Assembly: GCF_018449775.1 (NCBI RefSeq) | Contig: NZ_JAAVVB010000001.1 | Location: 372,001-436,000 of the forward strand | Reading direction: 5' to 3' | DNA from: Mucilaginibacter sp. dw_454 | Lineage (GTDB): Bacteria; Bacteroidota; Bacteroidia; Sphingobacteriales; Sphingobacteriaceae | Length of the DNA: 64,000 bases | Shown here: one piece after another, positions 19,888 to 30,800 of the stretch | Layout of the letters: every line of letters begins with the position of its first letter | Position numbering within the stretch: the stretch's first letter is position 1 | Program-made: the position numbers and the translations under genes | The notes under the pieces: model-generated | The model's database searches: none | What the model was told of the DNA's origin: nothing | Seen by the model: only the letters and a program-made list of their open reading frames with translations

Positions 19888-21135
19888 ATGATATTTTTAA
19901 AACTTTTCAGGGAGAGTGTTTTATTTGCGTTTGATGCGCTCAGGCAAAATCGTTTGCGCACACTATTGTCGCTGCTGGGAGTTACCATTGGCATATTTAC
20001 CATCATAGCCGTATTCTCGGCAGTTGATACCTTGCGCGACAACTTGCAGAAAAGTGTAGACAAGCTGGGTAGCAACAGTGTGTATGTTGAAAAATGGCCA
20101 TGGACATCAGATGGCGAATATCCGTGGTGGAAATACATGCAGCGCCCCGTATCTAAATTGCGCGATTTTTACGAATTGCAGCGCCGCAGTCAAACTGCTT
20201 TAGCGATTTCTTACGAAATAGGCATTGATAACCGCACCATCAAATACGGCAGTAATACCGTAGACGGCGCACAGATTGATGCTTGTACCCAGGATCACGA
20301 CAAAACCTGGACGGTTAATTTTCAGGATGGACGATATTTTACCGAAATGGAATCGCAAACCGGCGCGCCCGTTACTATTATAGGTAGTGACATTGCCGAT
20401 AATTTATTCCCGGGTGGCACAACGGTGGGCAAAAAAATAAAGGTAATGGGCCGATATGTAACCATCATTGGTGTGTTTGCCAAAGAGGGTAAAGATATGC
20501 TGGGTATATCGTCGGACAAGGAAGTACTGCTACCCTTGAATTTTGCGCATAACATGATTGATGTGCAGAATGAAAAGTATCATCCATCCATCATGGTGAA
20601 AGGTAAGCCTGGTATCCCTATCGAGGATGTAAAAGGCGAGCTTAAGGGATTAATGCGCTCCATACGCAGCCTGCGCCCCAACGATGATGATAACTTTGCC
20701 CTTAATGAAAGCACCATGCTTTCAGATCAGTTGGACATTGTGTTTAAGATCATTAACGTGGCCGGCTTGATCATTGGCTTGTTTTCCATTTTGGTGGGGG
20801 GATTTGGTATTGCCAACATCATGTTCGTGTCGGTTAAAGAGCGTACCAATATCATCGGCATACAAAAATCATTGGGCGCAAAGAACTATTTTATCCTGCT
20901 GCAATTCTTAATAGAATCGGTAATTCTTTGTTTAATGGGAGGGATGATAGGGCTGTTATTGGTTTACCTCGGGACATTTGCTGTCAAATGGGCGTCGGGC
21001 GTAGCTATTGTGCTTTATCTTAAAAATGTGATTATTGGTATCGGGACTTCTGTAGGTATCGGTATCATTTCAGGGATCATTCCGGCCTGGTTTGCATCTA
21101 AATTAGATCCGGTAGAAGCGATAAGGTCTAATTAG
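19888..21135 (+). CDS. ABC transporter permease, MacB/FtsX type
   Basis: A 415-residue permease with one N-terminal membrane helix (about 22-45), an extracytoplasmic MacB-like periplasmic core domain (about 50-270) and three C-terminal helices of the FtsX fold, with the conserved GGFGIANIMFVSVKERTNIIG and ending SKLDPVEAIR. Such subunits export peptides, lipids or drugs or act in mechanotransmission, together with an ATPase. No ATPase or membrane-fusion gene is next to it, so the substrate is unknown. Confidence 0.87.
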   Translation: MIFLKLFRESVLFAFDALRQNRLRTLLSLLGVTIGIFTIIAVFSAVDTLRDNLQKSVDKLGSNSVYVEKWPWTSDGEYPWWKYMQRPVSKLRDFYELQRRSQTALAISYEIGIDNRTIKYGSNTVDGAQIDACTQDHDKTWTVNFQDGRYFTEMESQTGAPVTIIGSDIADNLFPGGTTVGKKIKVMGRYVTIIGVFAKEGKDMLGISSDKEVLLPLNFAHNMIDVQNEKYHPSIMVKGKPGIPIEDVKGELKGLMRSIRSLRPNDDDNFALNESTMLSDQLDIVFKIINVAGLIIGLFSILVGGFGIANIMFVSVKERTNIIGIQKSLGAKNYFILLQFLIESVILCLMGGMIGLLLVYLGTFAVKWASGVAIVLYLKNVIIGIGTSVGIGIISGIIPAWFASKLDPVEAIRSN

Positions 21136-21137
21136 CC

Positions 21138-21282
21138 AGCCCCTCCCTAACCCTCCCCGGTAAGGAGGGAACCAGAGCGATAATACAAGAGTACTAAGAA
21201 AGTCTCCCCAACCGGGGAAGATTATTCAAGTTAATTTTTTATTAAAAGGTATTCATGAGGGCTTTGCCGTTTAGAGGGGCTG
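21138..21282. repeat. CCCTCCC/GAGGGG inverted repeat
   Basis: Opens with CAGCCCCTCCC and closes with TTAGAGGGGCTG, with inner TCTCCCC and GGGGAAG words. Relatives occur at 41931-42041 and 63823-63931. It fills the gap between two convergent genes. Confidence 0.55.
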
Positions 21283-21287
21283 TTGTT

Positions 21288-24122
21288 TTATTGCTTATAA
21301 AACCTCGACACCTTATCAAACAACACACCGGGTACAAACGGCTTACTCAAATAATCACTCATGCCTGCGGCCAGGGCCTTGTCGTAAGTTTCGGGCATTG
21401 CATCTGCTGTTAGCGCAATAATAGGTAACAGGGGCAATAGCTTTTTAATAGCTCGCGTAGCTTCAAACCCATCCATTACCGGCATTTGCAGGTCCATAAT
21501 AATCAGATCGTAAGTTTTACTGTTGGCCATGTCAACCGCTATCTGCCCATTTTGTGCTTCATCAACCTCTGCCTTCCATTTTTTCAGGAAACGCGAGGCA
21601 ATTAGCAGGTTCATTTTATTGTCGTCAACAATTAATAGCTTCATACCTTCCAGGTTAAGCATGGCATTAACCGGGGCTGCCAAAAGTTCCTTATTTAATT
21701 CATCATTAGGGCGGTTAAATGTGATAGTGAACGAGAATAACGTGCCTTTGCCAACGGTGCTTTCCACCGTAATATCACTATTATGCAGATTAATTAACCG
21801 TTTGGTAATAGCCAGGCCGAGGCCTGTACCTCCGTGATCATTATCAATAATTGTAGGCTCCTGGGTAAACGGATCGAAGATCATCGCCAGATTCTCGGGG
21901 GCGATACCTACTCCAGTGTCGTTAACCGTGAATAATACAGTAACTTGATTTTGGTCTTCGTTTTGAAGTTTAAGGGCAATATCAATATGGCCCTTAAACG
22001 TGAACTTAACCGCATTGCTAATAAGGTTATTCAATATTTGGCTCAGTCGTATCTGGTCGCCATTTAAAAGTTCTGGTATAGATTCGTCTATAGATAGGTC
22101 AAGTACCAGCTTTTTCTCGGCCGCTTTTGCAGAGAATGTTTGTTTGATCTTCTGTGCCAGCGTATGGATATTGAATTTTAATTCGTTAAGCTCCAGTTTG
22201 CCAGCCTCTATTTTATTGTAGTCCAGGATGTCGTTGATAATGGCTAGCAGGTTTTCGCCAGAGAATTTTAGAATATTCAGATATTCCATCTGCTCGGGCC
22301 GCGGCGAATCAATCAGCAACAGGTTGGTGGTGCCTATTACCGCATTCATCGGTGTTCGGATTTCGTGGCTCATAATAGACAGGAAATCCGACTTGAATTT
22401 AGATGATTTCTCGGCCAATTCTTTAGCGGAGATTAACTCCAGTGTAGCTTTTTGCTGATCGGTGATATCTTCGCCAATGGCGGTGGTCTCTCTCAATATA
22501 CCATTCTCGTCATAGGTCATGGTATTTTGCCAGCTGATGATACGCTGCTCATCGTTTCTGCAAATTATAGGATTGGTATGTTGCGACGGAATAGCGTTGT
22601 GAGTGAGCATGTCACCGATAGTGGTTCTTAGTTCTTCCGGAATAAAATTGTCGCACCAATGCATCCCTACAATCTCTTTTTGCGTGTACCCCAGCATATT
22701 AGCCAGGTGCTGATTACAAAAGGTTACATACCCATTATTGTCCAGAGAGATAGCCGCGAGCTTAATGGTTTCTAAAACCAGCTTGTATTTATTTTCGGTA
22801 CGTTTGTAGTCAATTTCTACGCGCTTGCGGTCGGTAACATCCTGTAACGTGCCTATTACTTTACGTGGAGCGCCATTTTCTATAAACAGTACTTTACCTA
22901 CAATCACACTTAGATATTTAACGGCATCGTCTGGTGTTACAATCCTAAATACGCAGGTGTAATTAGGTATGTGAGCGGCGCTTTTAAACAGATGCTGAAC
23001 AATAAACTTGTCGTTTTTATGAACATACTTTAAAAGAAATCTCTTGATGCCTAAAAACTCGAGGGCAGTAGGGTCAGCCTCAAAAATATTGCTGATCTCC
23101 TCAGAGAAGGTAAGTGTAACGGTAGGGATATCCCAGCTCCAGTTACCTATTTTGGCTATTGTTTGCGCTTCTATCAGTTCGGTGCGACCCTTGCGAATGG
23201 CTTTTTCTGATAGTTTGATATCGGTAATATCTTGTATAACGCCTGCAATACGTTTCACGCTGCCATCGGCATTTAATACTTTGTTACCTATAATGATGCG
23301 TATATATTTTAAATTACCGGTAGGGGTAATAAGCTTGTGCTCATGCTCTTTGCCTTCAGAAACTGCAATGGTTTGTAAAAAACTGCCACAGGTTTCCTTG
23401 TCATCCGGGTGCACCAGGCTAAGGTAATAGGCAAATTGATCGATATCTTCCGGGAATCTGTCAATCTCCAGTATCGAGAATAAGTTATCAGATAAATAAG
23501 TGTGGCGGGTAACGGCATCAAACAACCAGTTGCCAATTTTAGCAACGGTTTGAGCCTCAATCAACAACGACTCTTTCTCTTTCAAAGCCTCAGCGGCCAG
23601 CATTTGCTCGGTAATATCTGCTACTGATGCCGAGATTCTGTGCGTGTAATTTCTTTCATGATCAAAAACCGGGGTAAGTTTGGCATTTAACCATCTGCCT
23701 GTGCCATAGTCTGACGGGTATTGCAGCGATGTAGGTTTACGATTAGTAATTACATAATCGAGCGCACGGTTAAATTTCTCTGCTTTTTCCGGGGATAAGA
23801 TATCTTCTATCTTTTTACCTACCAACGATCTGGGGTCAACTACACGCTGTTTGAACTCATTGAACCAAACGTTTAAACAAACTTTGTCTTCATTAAATTC
23901 AAAAATAATATCGTCGAGTGAGTTGATAAGCGAATGGACCTGACGTGAGTCAATTTGTGGCGATGGTTCAGGGAGCTGTGCCGCGTAGGCTTTAACAGCA
24001 GCGCGGATATTGCGACGATAAGTTACTATCATCCAGGCACCGGCAACAAGTAAAACTAACAAGGGCGCACCAACATCATAAATAAAGGGAATTAATAATA
24101 CCAGCCCGCAGGTAATCGCCAT
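21288..24122 (-). CDS. Hybrid sensor histidine kinase with four PAS domains and a receiver
   Basis: 944 residues. Two short hydrophobic N-terminal segments (about 3-35) anchor it. Four PAS/PAC modules follow (about 65-180, 190-310, 320-440 and 445-565), each ending in a GVIQDITD-like PAC segment. Next come HisKA with the phosphoacceptor FLSIMSHEIRTPMNAV, HATPase with NNLISNAVKFT, DTGVGIAPENL and GGTGLGLAITKRL, and a terminal receiver (KLLIVDDNKMN, DLIIMDLQMPVMDGFEA). No DNA-binding output is present, so phosphate probably passes to a separate HPt protein. It stands alone and its signal is unknown. Confidence 0.92.
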   Translation of the reverse strand: MAITCGLVLLIPFIYDVGAPLLVLLVAGAWMIVTYRRNIRAAVKAYAAQLPEPSPQIDSRQVHSLINSLDDIIFEFNEDKVCLNVWFNEFKQRVVDPRSLVGKKIEDILSPEKAEKFNRALDYVITNRKPTSLQYPSDYGTGRWLNAKLTPVFDHERNYTHRISASVADITEQMLAAEALKEKESLLIEAQTVAKIGNWLFDAVTRHTYLSDNLFSILEIDRFPEDIDQFAYYLSLVHPDDKETCGSFLQTIAVSEGKEHEHKLITPTGNLKYIRIIIGNKVLNADGSVKRIAGVIQDITDIKLSEKAIRKGRTELIEAQTIAKIGNWSWDIPTVTLTFSEEISNIFEADPTALEFLGIKRFLLKYVHKNDKFIVQHLFKSAAHIPNYTCVFRIVTPDDAVKYLSVIVGKVLFIENGAPRKVIGTLQDVTDRKRVEIDYKRTENKYKLVLETIKLAAISLDNNGYVTFCNQHLANMLGYTQKEIVGMHWCDNFIPEELRTTIGDMLTHNAIPSQHTNPIICRNDEQRIISWQNTMTYDENGILRETTAIGEDITDQQKATLELISAKELAEKSSKFKSDFLSIMSHEIRTPMNAVIGTTNLLLIDSPRPEQMEYLNILKFSGENLLAIINDILDYNKIEAGKLELNELKFNIHTLAQKIKQTFSAKAAEKKLVLDLSIDESIPELLNGDQIRLSQILNNLISNAVKFTFKGHIDIALKLQNEDQNQVTVLFTVNDTGVGIAPENLAMIFDPFTQEPTIIDNDHGGTGLGLAITKRLINLHNSDITVESTVGKGTLFSFTITFNRPNDELNKELLAAPVNAMLNLEGMKLLIVDDNKMNLLIASRFLKKWKAEVDEAQNGQIAVDMANSKTYDLIIMDLQMPVMDGFEATRAIKKLLPLLPIIALTADAMPETYDKALAAGMSDYLSKPFVPGVLFDKVSRFYKQ

Positions 24123-24232
24123 TAACAGTTAATTTTATTTGATTATAAGTACGAATATACCAAATGGAAGGCTTTTGACCGAAATAAGTTTAATAAGACA
24201 AACTTTTTACAATTTCACAACACCGGGTACGG

Positions 24233-24261
24233 TTGAATTATACGCAGATTGTATATATTTG
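24233..24261 (+). promoter_or_regulatory. Promoter of gltA
   Basis: TTG (24233-24235) and TATATTTG (24254-24261) are separated by 18 bp, an excellent match to the Bacteroidota consensus. It lies just before ATG 24285 and overlaps an in-frame upstream codon, so it also fixes the gltA start. Confidence 0.65.
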
Positions 24262-24284
24262 TTGCACATACTAACATTCTTTCT

Positions 24285-25571
24285 ATGTCTGAATCAGCAC
24301 AACTTAAAATAGGTGATAAAACATACGATCTTCCGATAATTGAAGGTACAGAAGGCGAAAAAGCCATTGATATTTCAAAGTTAAGAGATCAAAGCGGTTT
24401 TGTTACTTTAGATATCGGTTATAAAAATACAGGTGCTACCCAAAGTTCTATCACTTTTTTAGATGGCGAGCTGGGTATATTAAAATATCGTGGTTATCCT
24501 ATCGAAGAGCTTGCTGAAAAATCAAGCTTTATCGAAGTTGCTTATTTGCTGATTTACGGCGAATTACCAACCGCTCAACAGCTGAAAGATTTTCAATACG
24601 AAATAAGCCGCCATACCTTGGTGCACGAGGATATGAAGAAGTTTTTTGATGGTTTCCCGTCAAAATCTCACCCTATGGGTCAGCTTTCTTCGCTGGTATG
24701 CTCATTGTCGGCTTTTTATCCTGAATCATTAAAATCAAACCAAACTAAGGAAGAGCTGAACCAAAGCATTATTAAAATGCTAAGCAAGATGGCTACCATA
24801 GTTTCATGGATTTATAAAAAATCATTGGGCCACCCGGTTATGTACCCACTGAATAAGTATGACTATGTAACCAATTTCCTGAACATGACCTTTGGCCAAT
24901 TGACTGAAGAATTGGAGGTTGACCCGGTTGTAGTTAGCGCCATGAATACCTTATTGATACTGCATGCAGATCATGAGCAAAACTGCTCTACTTCTACGGT
25001 GCGTATTGTAGGTTCATCAGAATCTAACATCTATGCTTCCGTATCTGCAGGTATCTCTGCATTGTGGGGTCCGCTGCACGGTGGTGCTAACCAGGCGGTT
25101 ATAGAGATGTTGGAGAAAATTAAGGAAGATGGCGGCGATACCGACAAATGGATCAATAAAGCAAAAGATAAAAATGATCCTTTCCGTTTGATGGGTTTTG
25201 GTCATCGCGTGTATAAAAACTTCGATCCACGCGCCAAGATTATCAAGAAAGCTTGCGACGATATCCTGGAGAAATTAGGTATTAACGACGAAGTATTGGA
25301 GATTGCCAAGCGCCTGGAAGAAGTGGCCCTAAAAGATCCATACTTTGTTGAACGTAAACTATACCCTAACGTAGATTTTTACTCAGGTATCATTTACCGT
25401 GCTTTAGGTTTCCCTACCGATATGTTTACCGTGCTGTTTGCACTGGGCCGCTTACCGGGATGGATTGCACAATGGAAGGAAATGAAAGAGCACAAAGAAC
25501 CAATCGGTCGCCCACGCCAGATCTATACCGGCGCTGTAAACCGCGAATACGTTGCCATTGAGAAAAGATAA
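24285..25571 (+). CDS. gltA: Citrate synthase
   Basis: Condenses oxaloacetate and acetyl-CoA, entry to the TCA cycle. From ATG 24285 the protein has 428 residues, the length of the Gram-negative hexameric type. The active-site residues are in LHADHEQNCSTSTVR (His), GFGHRVYKNFDPRA (His) and the later YPNVDFYSG (Asp). An in-frame upstream start is unlikely because it would fall inside the promoter. A strong terminator follows. Confidence 0.96.
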   Translation: MSESAQLKIGDKTYDLPIIEGTEGEKAIDISKLRDQSGFVTLDIGYKNTGATQSSITFLDGELGILKYRGYPIEELAEKSSFIEVAYLLIYGELPTAQQLKDFQYEISRHTLVHEDMKKFFDGFPSKSHPMGQLSSLVCSLSAFYPESLKSNQTKEELNQSIIKMLSKMATIVSWIYKKSLGHPVMYPLNKYDYVTNFLNMTFGQLTEELEVDPVVVSAMNTLLILHADHEQNCSTSTVRIVGSSESNIYASVSAGISALWGPLHGGANQAVIEMLEKIKEDGGDTDKWINKAKDKNDPFRLMGFGHRVYKNFDPRAKIIKKACDDILEKLGINDEVLEIAKRLEEVALKDPYFVERKLYPNVDFYSGIIYRALGFPTDMFTVLFALGRLPGWIAQWKEMKEHKEPIGRPRQIYTGAVNREYVAIEKR

Positions 25572-25594
25572 TAAGCTGAGGTTTTAGCTTGCAA

Positions 25595-25621
25595 GCCCCC
25601 GAGTAGTCGGGGGCTTTTTTG
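25595..25621 (+). terminator. Intrinsic terminator after gltA
   Basis: A 9-bp stem AGCCCCCGA / TCGGGGGCT (25595-25603 and 25608-25616) with GTAG loop and a following T run, 24 bp after the stop. Confidence 0.9.
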
Positions 25622-25630
25622 TTCTATAAG

Positions 25631-25821
25631 TGATCCACGCAAAAATGTGGATCAATTGGATCACCCGGTTCTTATTTCAGGACAAGTCATTATCTGGTTT
25701 TAATTAGGGGGGATATTTAATTGTCATAAACTAAAAAGTACGTCAACTGCGAAGAGAACATAGCGAAACAAGCCTAAGTACTCAGCTAGAAACAATAAAG
25801 GCTCACAGTAAAGTGAGCCTT
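25631..25821. other. Two small hairpins between gltA and the convergent secreted-protein gene
   Basis: TGATCCAC / GTGGATCA (25631-25638 and 25647-25654) and AAGGCTCAC / GTGAGCCTT (25798-25806 and 25813-25821). The second could end transcription coming from the right. No gene is visible between them. Confidence 0.45.
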
Positions 25822-25866
25822 CTTACATGGTTTAATATCAATTGTAGCCTTCGGCTATAACGCAGC

Positions 25867-26535
25867 CTATTGATTACCCAAACGGGTGTTGAAATCTGAT
25901 ATCACATTCTGATATTTTCTCAGAATCCGGTCCCACTCGTGAAACAACTCATCTGCTTTTACACTAGTAAGCGGTGCTCCGGAGAATTCACTTACCAGTT
26001 TTACCTTATAGGTCAATGGGTCGCTTTTTGCAAGTTTAATAATCAGTCTTGTCCTGATGGTATTTTGAGCGAAGGTTTGTATACTCCAGGCTGTTCTTAA
26101 ATAAGAAGTTTCTTTGTCTGCTACTTCAATAGCATCAAAATAATCTGTTACTACCTGATTAACCCTTTTCCAAACGTCATTAGGATCAAGCTTTTTATTT
26201 ACCTCTACAGAAAAGTCTATGTTAGCCTGGTCTGTTTTGATTGATGCTTCCTCTGCATCGTCCTTTTTCATGTCAAAAAACTGTTTTTTTGGTGGCTCGG
26301 CCATCCCTTTTGTATTACAAAAATTCTGTTCATATCTTAAAAATCCTGTTTTAATCACTTTAACATCCACACAAGAGTTTTTGGGCACTTTAATTTTGAC
26401 ATTGCCGGTGCCCATTTGCTGACCATCAACAATTATTTTAGCGTCGGGCTCTGATGCCGATATTTGTACGGTTTGAGCTTTCAGAAGAAATGGGCTTATT
26501 AATAATAAGCCGATAATTAGGGTTCTAAGTTTCAT
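25867..26535 (-). CDS. Secreted protein with N-terminal PEGA-like domain, function unknown
   Basis: 222 residues with a signal peptide (MKLRTLIIGLLLISPFLLKA) cut near AQ-TVQI. Residues 22-80 resemble a PEGA domain, a surface beta-sandwich (SEPDAKIIVDGQQMGTGN then KIKVPKNSCVDVKVIKTG). The remaining 140 residues are predicted alpha/beta, with a long C-terminal helix, and I do not recognise them. Flanking DNA is AT-rich. Possibly cell-envelope associated. Confidence 0.65.
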   Translation of the reverse strand: MKLRTLIIGLLLISPFLLKAQTVQISASEPDAKIIVDGQQMGTGNVKIKVPKNSCVDVKVIKTGFLRYEQNFCNTKGMAEPPKKQFFDMKKDDAEEASIKTDQANIDFSVEVNKKLDPNDVWKRVNQVVTDYFDAIEVADKETSYLRTAWSIQTFAQNTIRTRLIIKLAKSDPLTYKVKLVSEFSGAPLTSVKADELFHEWDRILRKYQNVISDFNTRLGNQ

Positions 26536-26956
26536 AATCGTAATAGTTTAAATCCTTTTAAATATAATTCAAAAAAGATTTGCTTGTAACATATTTTAAT
26601 TAAAATAAGTAATATTTTTTACTTATTCTATTAATTAACAATTAGTTATGCACGTTTCTGTTTTGTTATCAATATGTATTTAAACGACATTCAAATTTCT
26701 TTTTGAGTTATTATTTGTATTATTTTTTATGAAATAATTGTTTTTACTAATTAAAATACGGTGTTTGTTTCCGGATTTATCAAATTTGTCATTATCCCAC
26801 CCAAGTTTTTCAACTGTTTGAAAATGAGAATAATGCAATTTCGTTCTAAATTGTACTGACTTTTACTTTAATTAGTGCGAGAGTTGGCTATTTACCTTAA
26901 TCAAAAATGCAAGCCAAACCTTATATCAAATTTTAAGAATTAGATATGTAAACAAA
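26536..26956. other. AT-rich gene-free region
   Basis: 421 bp between divergent genes, with long A and T tracts. No coding potential or repeat family member seen. Both promoters should lie here, but I cannot place either with confidence. Confidence 0.5.
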
Positions 26957-27733
26957 ATGGCAGAATATTACCGAAATAAAGTAGTACTAATTACCGGCGG
27001 CTCAAAAGGCATTGGCTTTGCCTGCGCTAAGCAGTTTGTTGCCTACGGCGCAAAAGTGATCATCAGCTCGCGCGAACAAGCCAATATTGATCAGGCATTG
27101 CAAGAACTACCAGGCGCTTCAGGTTTTAGTGCCGATGTGTCTGATGCCGATCAGGCTGCTGCGTTGGTGGCGCATGTTCAACAGCAATTTGGTGTGATAG
27201 ATGTACTGGTAAACTCAGCCGGCGCGGCTAAACGTACACCGGTTGCTGAACTTAACCCGGCATCTTGGCGCGCAGCTATGGATGCCAAATACTTTACCAC
27301 CATTAATGTGCTCGATCCGGTGGTTAAACTGATGGCTGCTGCGGGTAGGGGCGTTATCGTAAATATTATCGGATCAGGCGGTAGAGTGGCCAGTCCGACA
27401 CACCTGGCAGGTGGCTCGGCTAACGCTGCGCTGATGTTGGCTACAGCAGGGCTGGGCAATGCCTATGCTTCCTCGGGCATCCGGGTAGTGGGCATTAACC
27501 CCGGACTAACAGAAACCGGCCGGGTAACCAGCGGTATGGAAGCCGAGGCTCGTTTTTTAGGTATAACAGTAGATGAAGCGCTGGAAAAGGCCGTCCAAAA
27601 AATCCCGATGGGGCGTTTAGCTAAGCCGGAAGAGGTAGCGGACTTGGTGCTGTTTTTAGCATCTGATAAAGCGCGGTATATTACGGGTACGACCATTACC
27701 ATGGATGGAGCGCAATCGCCGGTGATTTTGTAG
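26957..27733 (+). CDS. SDR-family protein with an altered active site
   Basis: 258 residues with the Rossmann cofactor loop ITGGSKGIGFA and the NSAGAA strand, ending KARYITGTTITMDGAQ as in classical short-chain dehydrogenases. The catalytic YxxxK is missing: the aligned stretch reads LAGGSANAAL, so Tyr is Gly and Lys is Asn, while the preceding Ser region IIGSGGR is kept. Divergent SDRs of this kind exist, and their reaction is unclear. It is a single gene with a REPIN-like palindrome after it. Confidence 0.82.
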   Translation: MAEYYRNKVVLITGGSKGIGFACAKQFVAYGAKVIISSREQANIDQALQELPGASGFSADVSDADQAAALVAHVQQQFGVIDVLVNSAGAAKRTPVAELNPASWRAAMDAKYFTTINVLDPVVKLMAAAGRGVIVNIIGSGGRVASPTHLAGGSANAALMLATAGLGNAYASSGIRVVGINPGLTETGRVTSGMEAEARFLGITVDEALEKAVQKIPMGRLAKPEEVADLVLFLASDKARYITGTTITMDGAQSPVIL

Positions 27734-27744
27734 AAATCCGATAA

Positions 27745-27823
27745 TTGTCATTGCGAGGAGGAACGACGAAGCAATCGCAAGGATGCAATATTCGCGATTG
27801 CCACGCTACGCTCGCAATGACAA
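27745..27823. repeat. REPIN-like inverted repeat, copy 3
   Basis: Begins TTGTCATTGCGAGGAGG and ends CGCTCGCAATGACAA. It sits between convergent genes, 11 bp after the SDR stop. Confidence 0.8.
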
Positions 27824-27839
27824 ATTGTTTTATAATAGC

Positions 27840-30800
27840 TTAATCACCATCATTAGTACCGTACAAATAAGTTTCTGTATTACCAACAGGAAGGGTAACG
27901 CTATCACCGCGGCTTAGCTGCCACCAGAAACGCTGGCGCAGCTTTTCGTGGTTGCCTATTTCGTTCATACTGTCCGAGTCATATAGGCGACCGTTAAGCA
28001 TTACGTATTTAATATTGTTGGTGTTACGGATATCGTCCAATGGGTTTTGATTCATAACGATCAGGTCGGCCAGTTTGCCGTTTTGTAATGAGCCAATCTC
28101 TTTGTCCATACCTAAGTATGAGGCTCCATTTATCGTCGCGCAGCGAATAACCTGCAGCGGGGTCATGCCGCCTTGTGCCAGCATCCACATTTCCCAATGT
28201 GCACCTAAACCCTGTAGTTGCCCATGCGACCCAAGGTTTACTTTGGTACCACCGTCAGCAATTTGCTTCACGTATTTCGAAACCTCTACATGGCCGTATT
28301 CTCCGTATTCTGAGGTAGTGCGACGGCGTGAACGTGAATCGACGATATATTTCGGCGTAAAGTTCAACAAATGCTCGTCTTTCCAAACCTCGGTACGGTC
28401 ATACCAAAAGTTCTCGCCAAATTGAGTGCCGTAGCTTACAATCAGTGTAGGGGTATAGCCGGATTTGCTATTGTTCCATAATGATTTTACATCTTTATAA
28501 ACCGGCCATACAGGTATGTTATGCTCAATACCGGTATGCCCGTCCAGGATCATATTCATATTGGTAAAGAAAGTTGAACCACCCTCTGGCACCACTTGCA
28601 TTTGCAGTTGGCGTGCAGCTTCAATAATCTCCTGGCGCTGCTCGCGGCGCGGCTGATTATAGCTTTTTACAGAAAATGCACCAACAGCTTTTAAACGGCG
28701 CAGTGCAGAAAGCGCATCATCTAAACTATTGATTACTGCTTTGAAATCGCCATCGGCACCATACAATATCGTTCCGGTTGAATACACCCGAGGACCCACC
28801 ATACGGCCCGCCTTCAGCATTTCCGACTGGCTAAATACCATTTCTGTATTACTCGAAGGATCATGCGCGGTGGTTACACCGTAAGATAGGTTGGCAAAAT
28901 AATTCCAGTCCTGCTGCGGCGAAATACCGTCCTGGCTGGGGTGCAAATGCGCGTGGACATCAACAATACCCGGCATAATAGTTTTACCGGGGATGTCATA
29001 AACCTTAGCATCGTCAGGCACAGGCACTTCGCCGGTTTTGCCTATGTTCACTATTTTATTATGATCAATGATAATGGTGCCTTTCTCAATCACCTCGTCA
29101 TCCTTCATGGTAATGATACGTGCGTTGGTGAAGGCTATTTTACCGTCAGGTACATCGCTTTTTAATTTCAGGTTGATGTCTACGCCGGTAGTATCCAGGG
29201 CAGGGGCGGTGCCGTCAACAAACGAAAACGCGTTGTGAATGTCGCGGGTGTAATATTTTGGTCCGAGTACCCACATCAGTTTTTGGCTGTCTTTGCTCCA
29301 GTGTAATGAGGTGCCTGCGTCTTTGGTCAACTTAGTTAACGGCAACGACTTATTATTAGCTGATAAATCAAGCGGTGCCCCTGCATTTACCATGGGTGTT
29401 ACATAGCAATTAAACAGTTCGGTAAAGGCCATCCATTTACCATCGGGGCTTGGTGCAAATTGCGTGGCATATTGCGAAGTAAATAGCGTACGCTGGTTAG
29501 CACCGTTGGCATCCATGATCTTGTATGCTTTTTTGCCACCCTCGCTGCTTTGATAATAGATCTTGCTATCATCGGCAGAAAAAGTTGGATTGATACCATT
29601 GTCAATGATCATGGTTGGTGTACCACCGGCAGGCGGAATAGTATAGATGCCCGGTGCAACGCCAAAGGCAAATCCTAAAACCTCATTACCCTCGCCCTTA
29701 CGGTAGATGATCTTATCGCCATGGTTTGAGAATTTTGGGGTATAGTAATAGCCTTTATCAACCGTAACCCGGGTAACTACATGGGTAGTGAGGTCTACAG
29801 TATTGATTGAAGCTTTTAAAGCGTCGTTCCATGATATGTAAACCAGTTGCTTACCATCAGGACTGAAAGAGGGATCATATTCAAAATCTGTCAACGTATC
29901 AATACGCGTTGGTACACCCGCCGGAAGATCTTTGGTATAAACATAGCCTGCAGCATTAAAGGCAATCTTTTTACCATCGGCCGAGGTGGTTACCTGGCGG
30001 ATCATGCGGGCAGTAAAATCGTCCTGGAAAACACGCTGCGGAAAGTGCAGCGCGTCTGTAATGGTTTGGGTAGTGGTAACGTCAAATGGTATTTGTACTG
30101 CTTGTAACGAGGTGATATCCAGGTTCCAGATTTTACCCTTTGCGTAAAAGATGATATTCTTGCTGTCTGGTGTCCAGGCAAAGTTTGGATACACACCAAA
30201 AATAGCCCAGGTTTCCTGCTGATCGTGCGAGAGGTCGTCGTATACCGGCCATTCTTCGCCCGTGGCTAAATTATGCAGATACAGTACGGATTTTAAACGT
30301 ACACGTTTTACAAAAGCCAGTAGTTTACCATCCGGAGAGATCTGTGGACGGCATGCGCCGCCTGCATCGCCTGTAACGGTTTCTATATTTCCGGTTTCGC
30401 GGTTTAGCCTTTTTATAGCGTAGATACCCGCATTAGGGTCCTTGCTGTATTGAAAATTGGGTCCGGGGGTTACGTCTTCACTCCAGTAAACAAACTTGCC
30501 ATCGGGCGATACGGTTGGTTCACCGGCATCTTGCTGGTCGTTTTTGCGTTTGGTTAGTTGGATACCGTCGCCGCCATTCTTATTATATAGCCACATTTCG
30601 CCGGCGCCTAATGAGCGCGAGGCGGTAAAATGTTTACGGGCCACCAGGTATTGGCCATCAGGTGTCCAACTGGCGTTGTTTAATAACCGGAAATTTTCGT
30701 GGGTAATGGAGTGTTTGTTATTGCCATCAGCATTCATTACCCAAATATTGTCGCCGCCTTCTTTATCGCTGGTGTACGATATAGATTTACCATCAGGGCT

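Noticed and set aside
24249..24284. Upstream in-frame start for citrate synthase
   Set aside because: It overlaps the TATATTTG promoter element, so it would not be transcribed.
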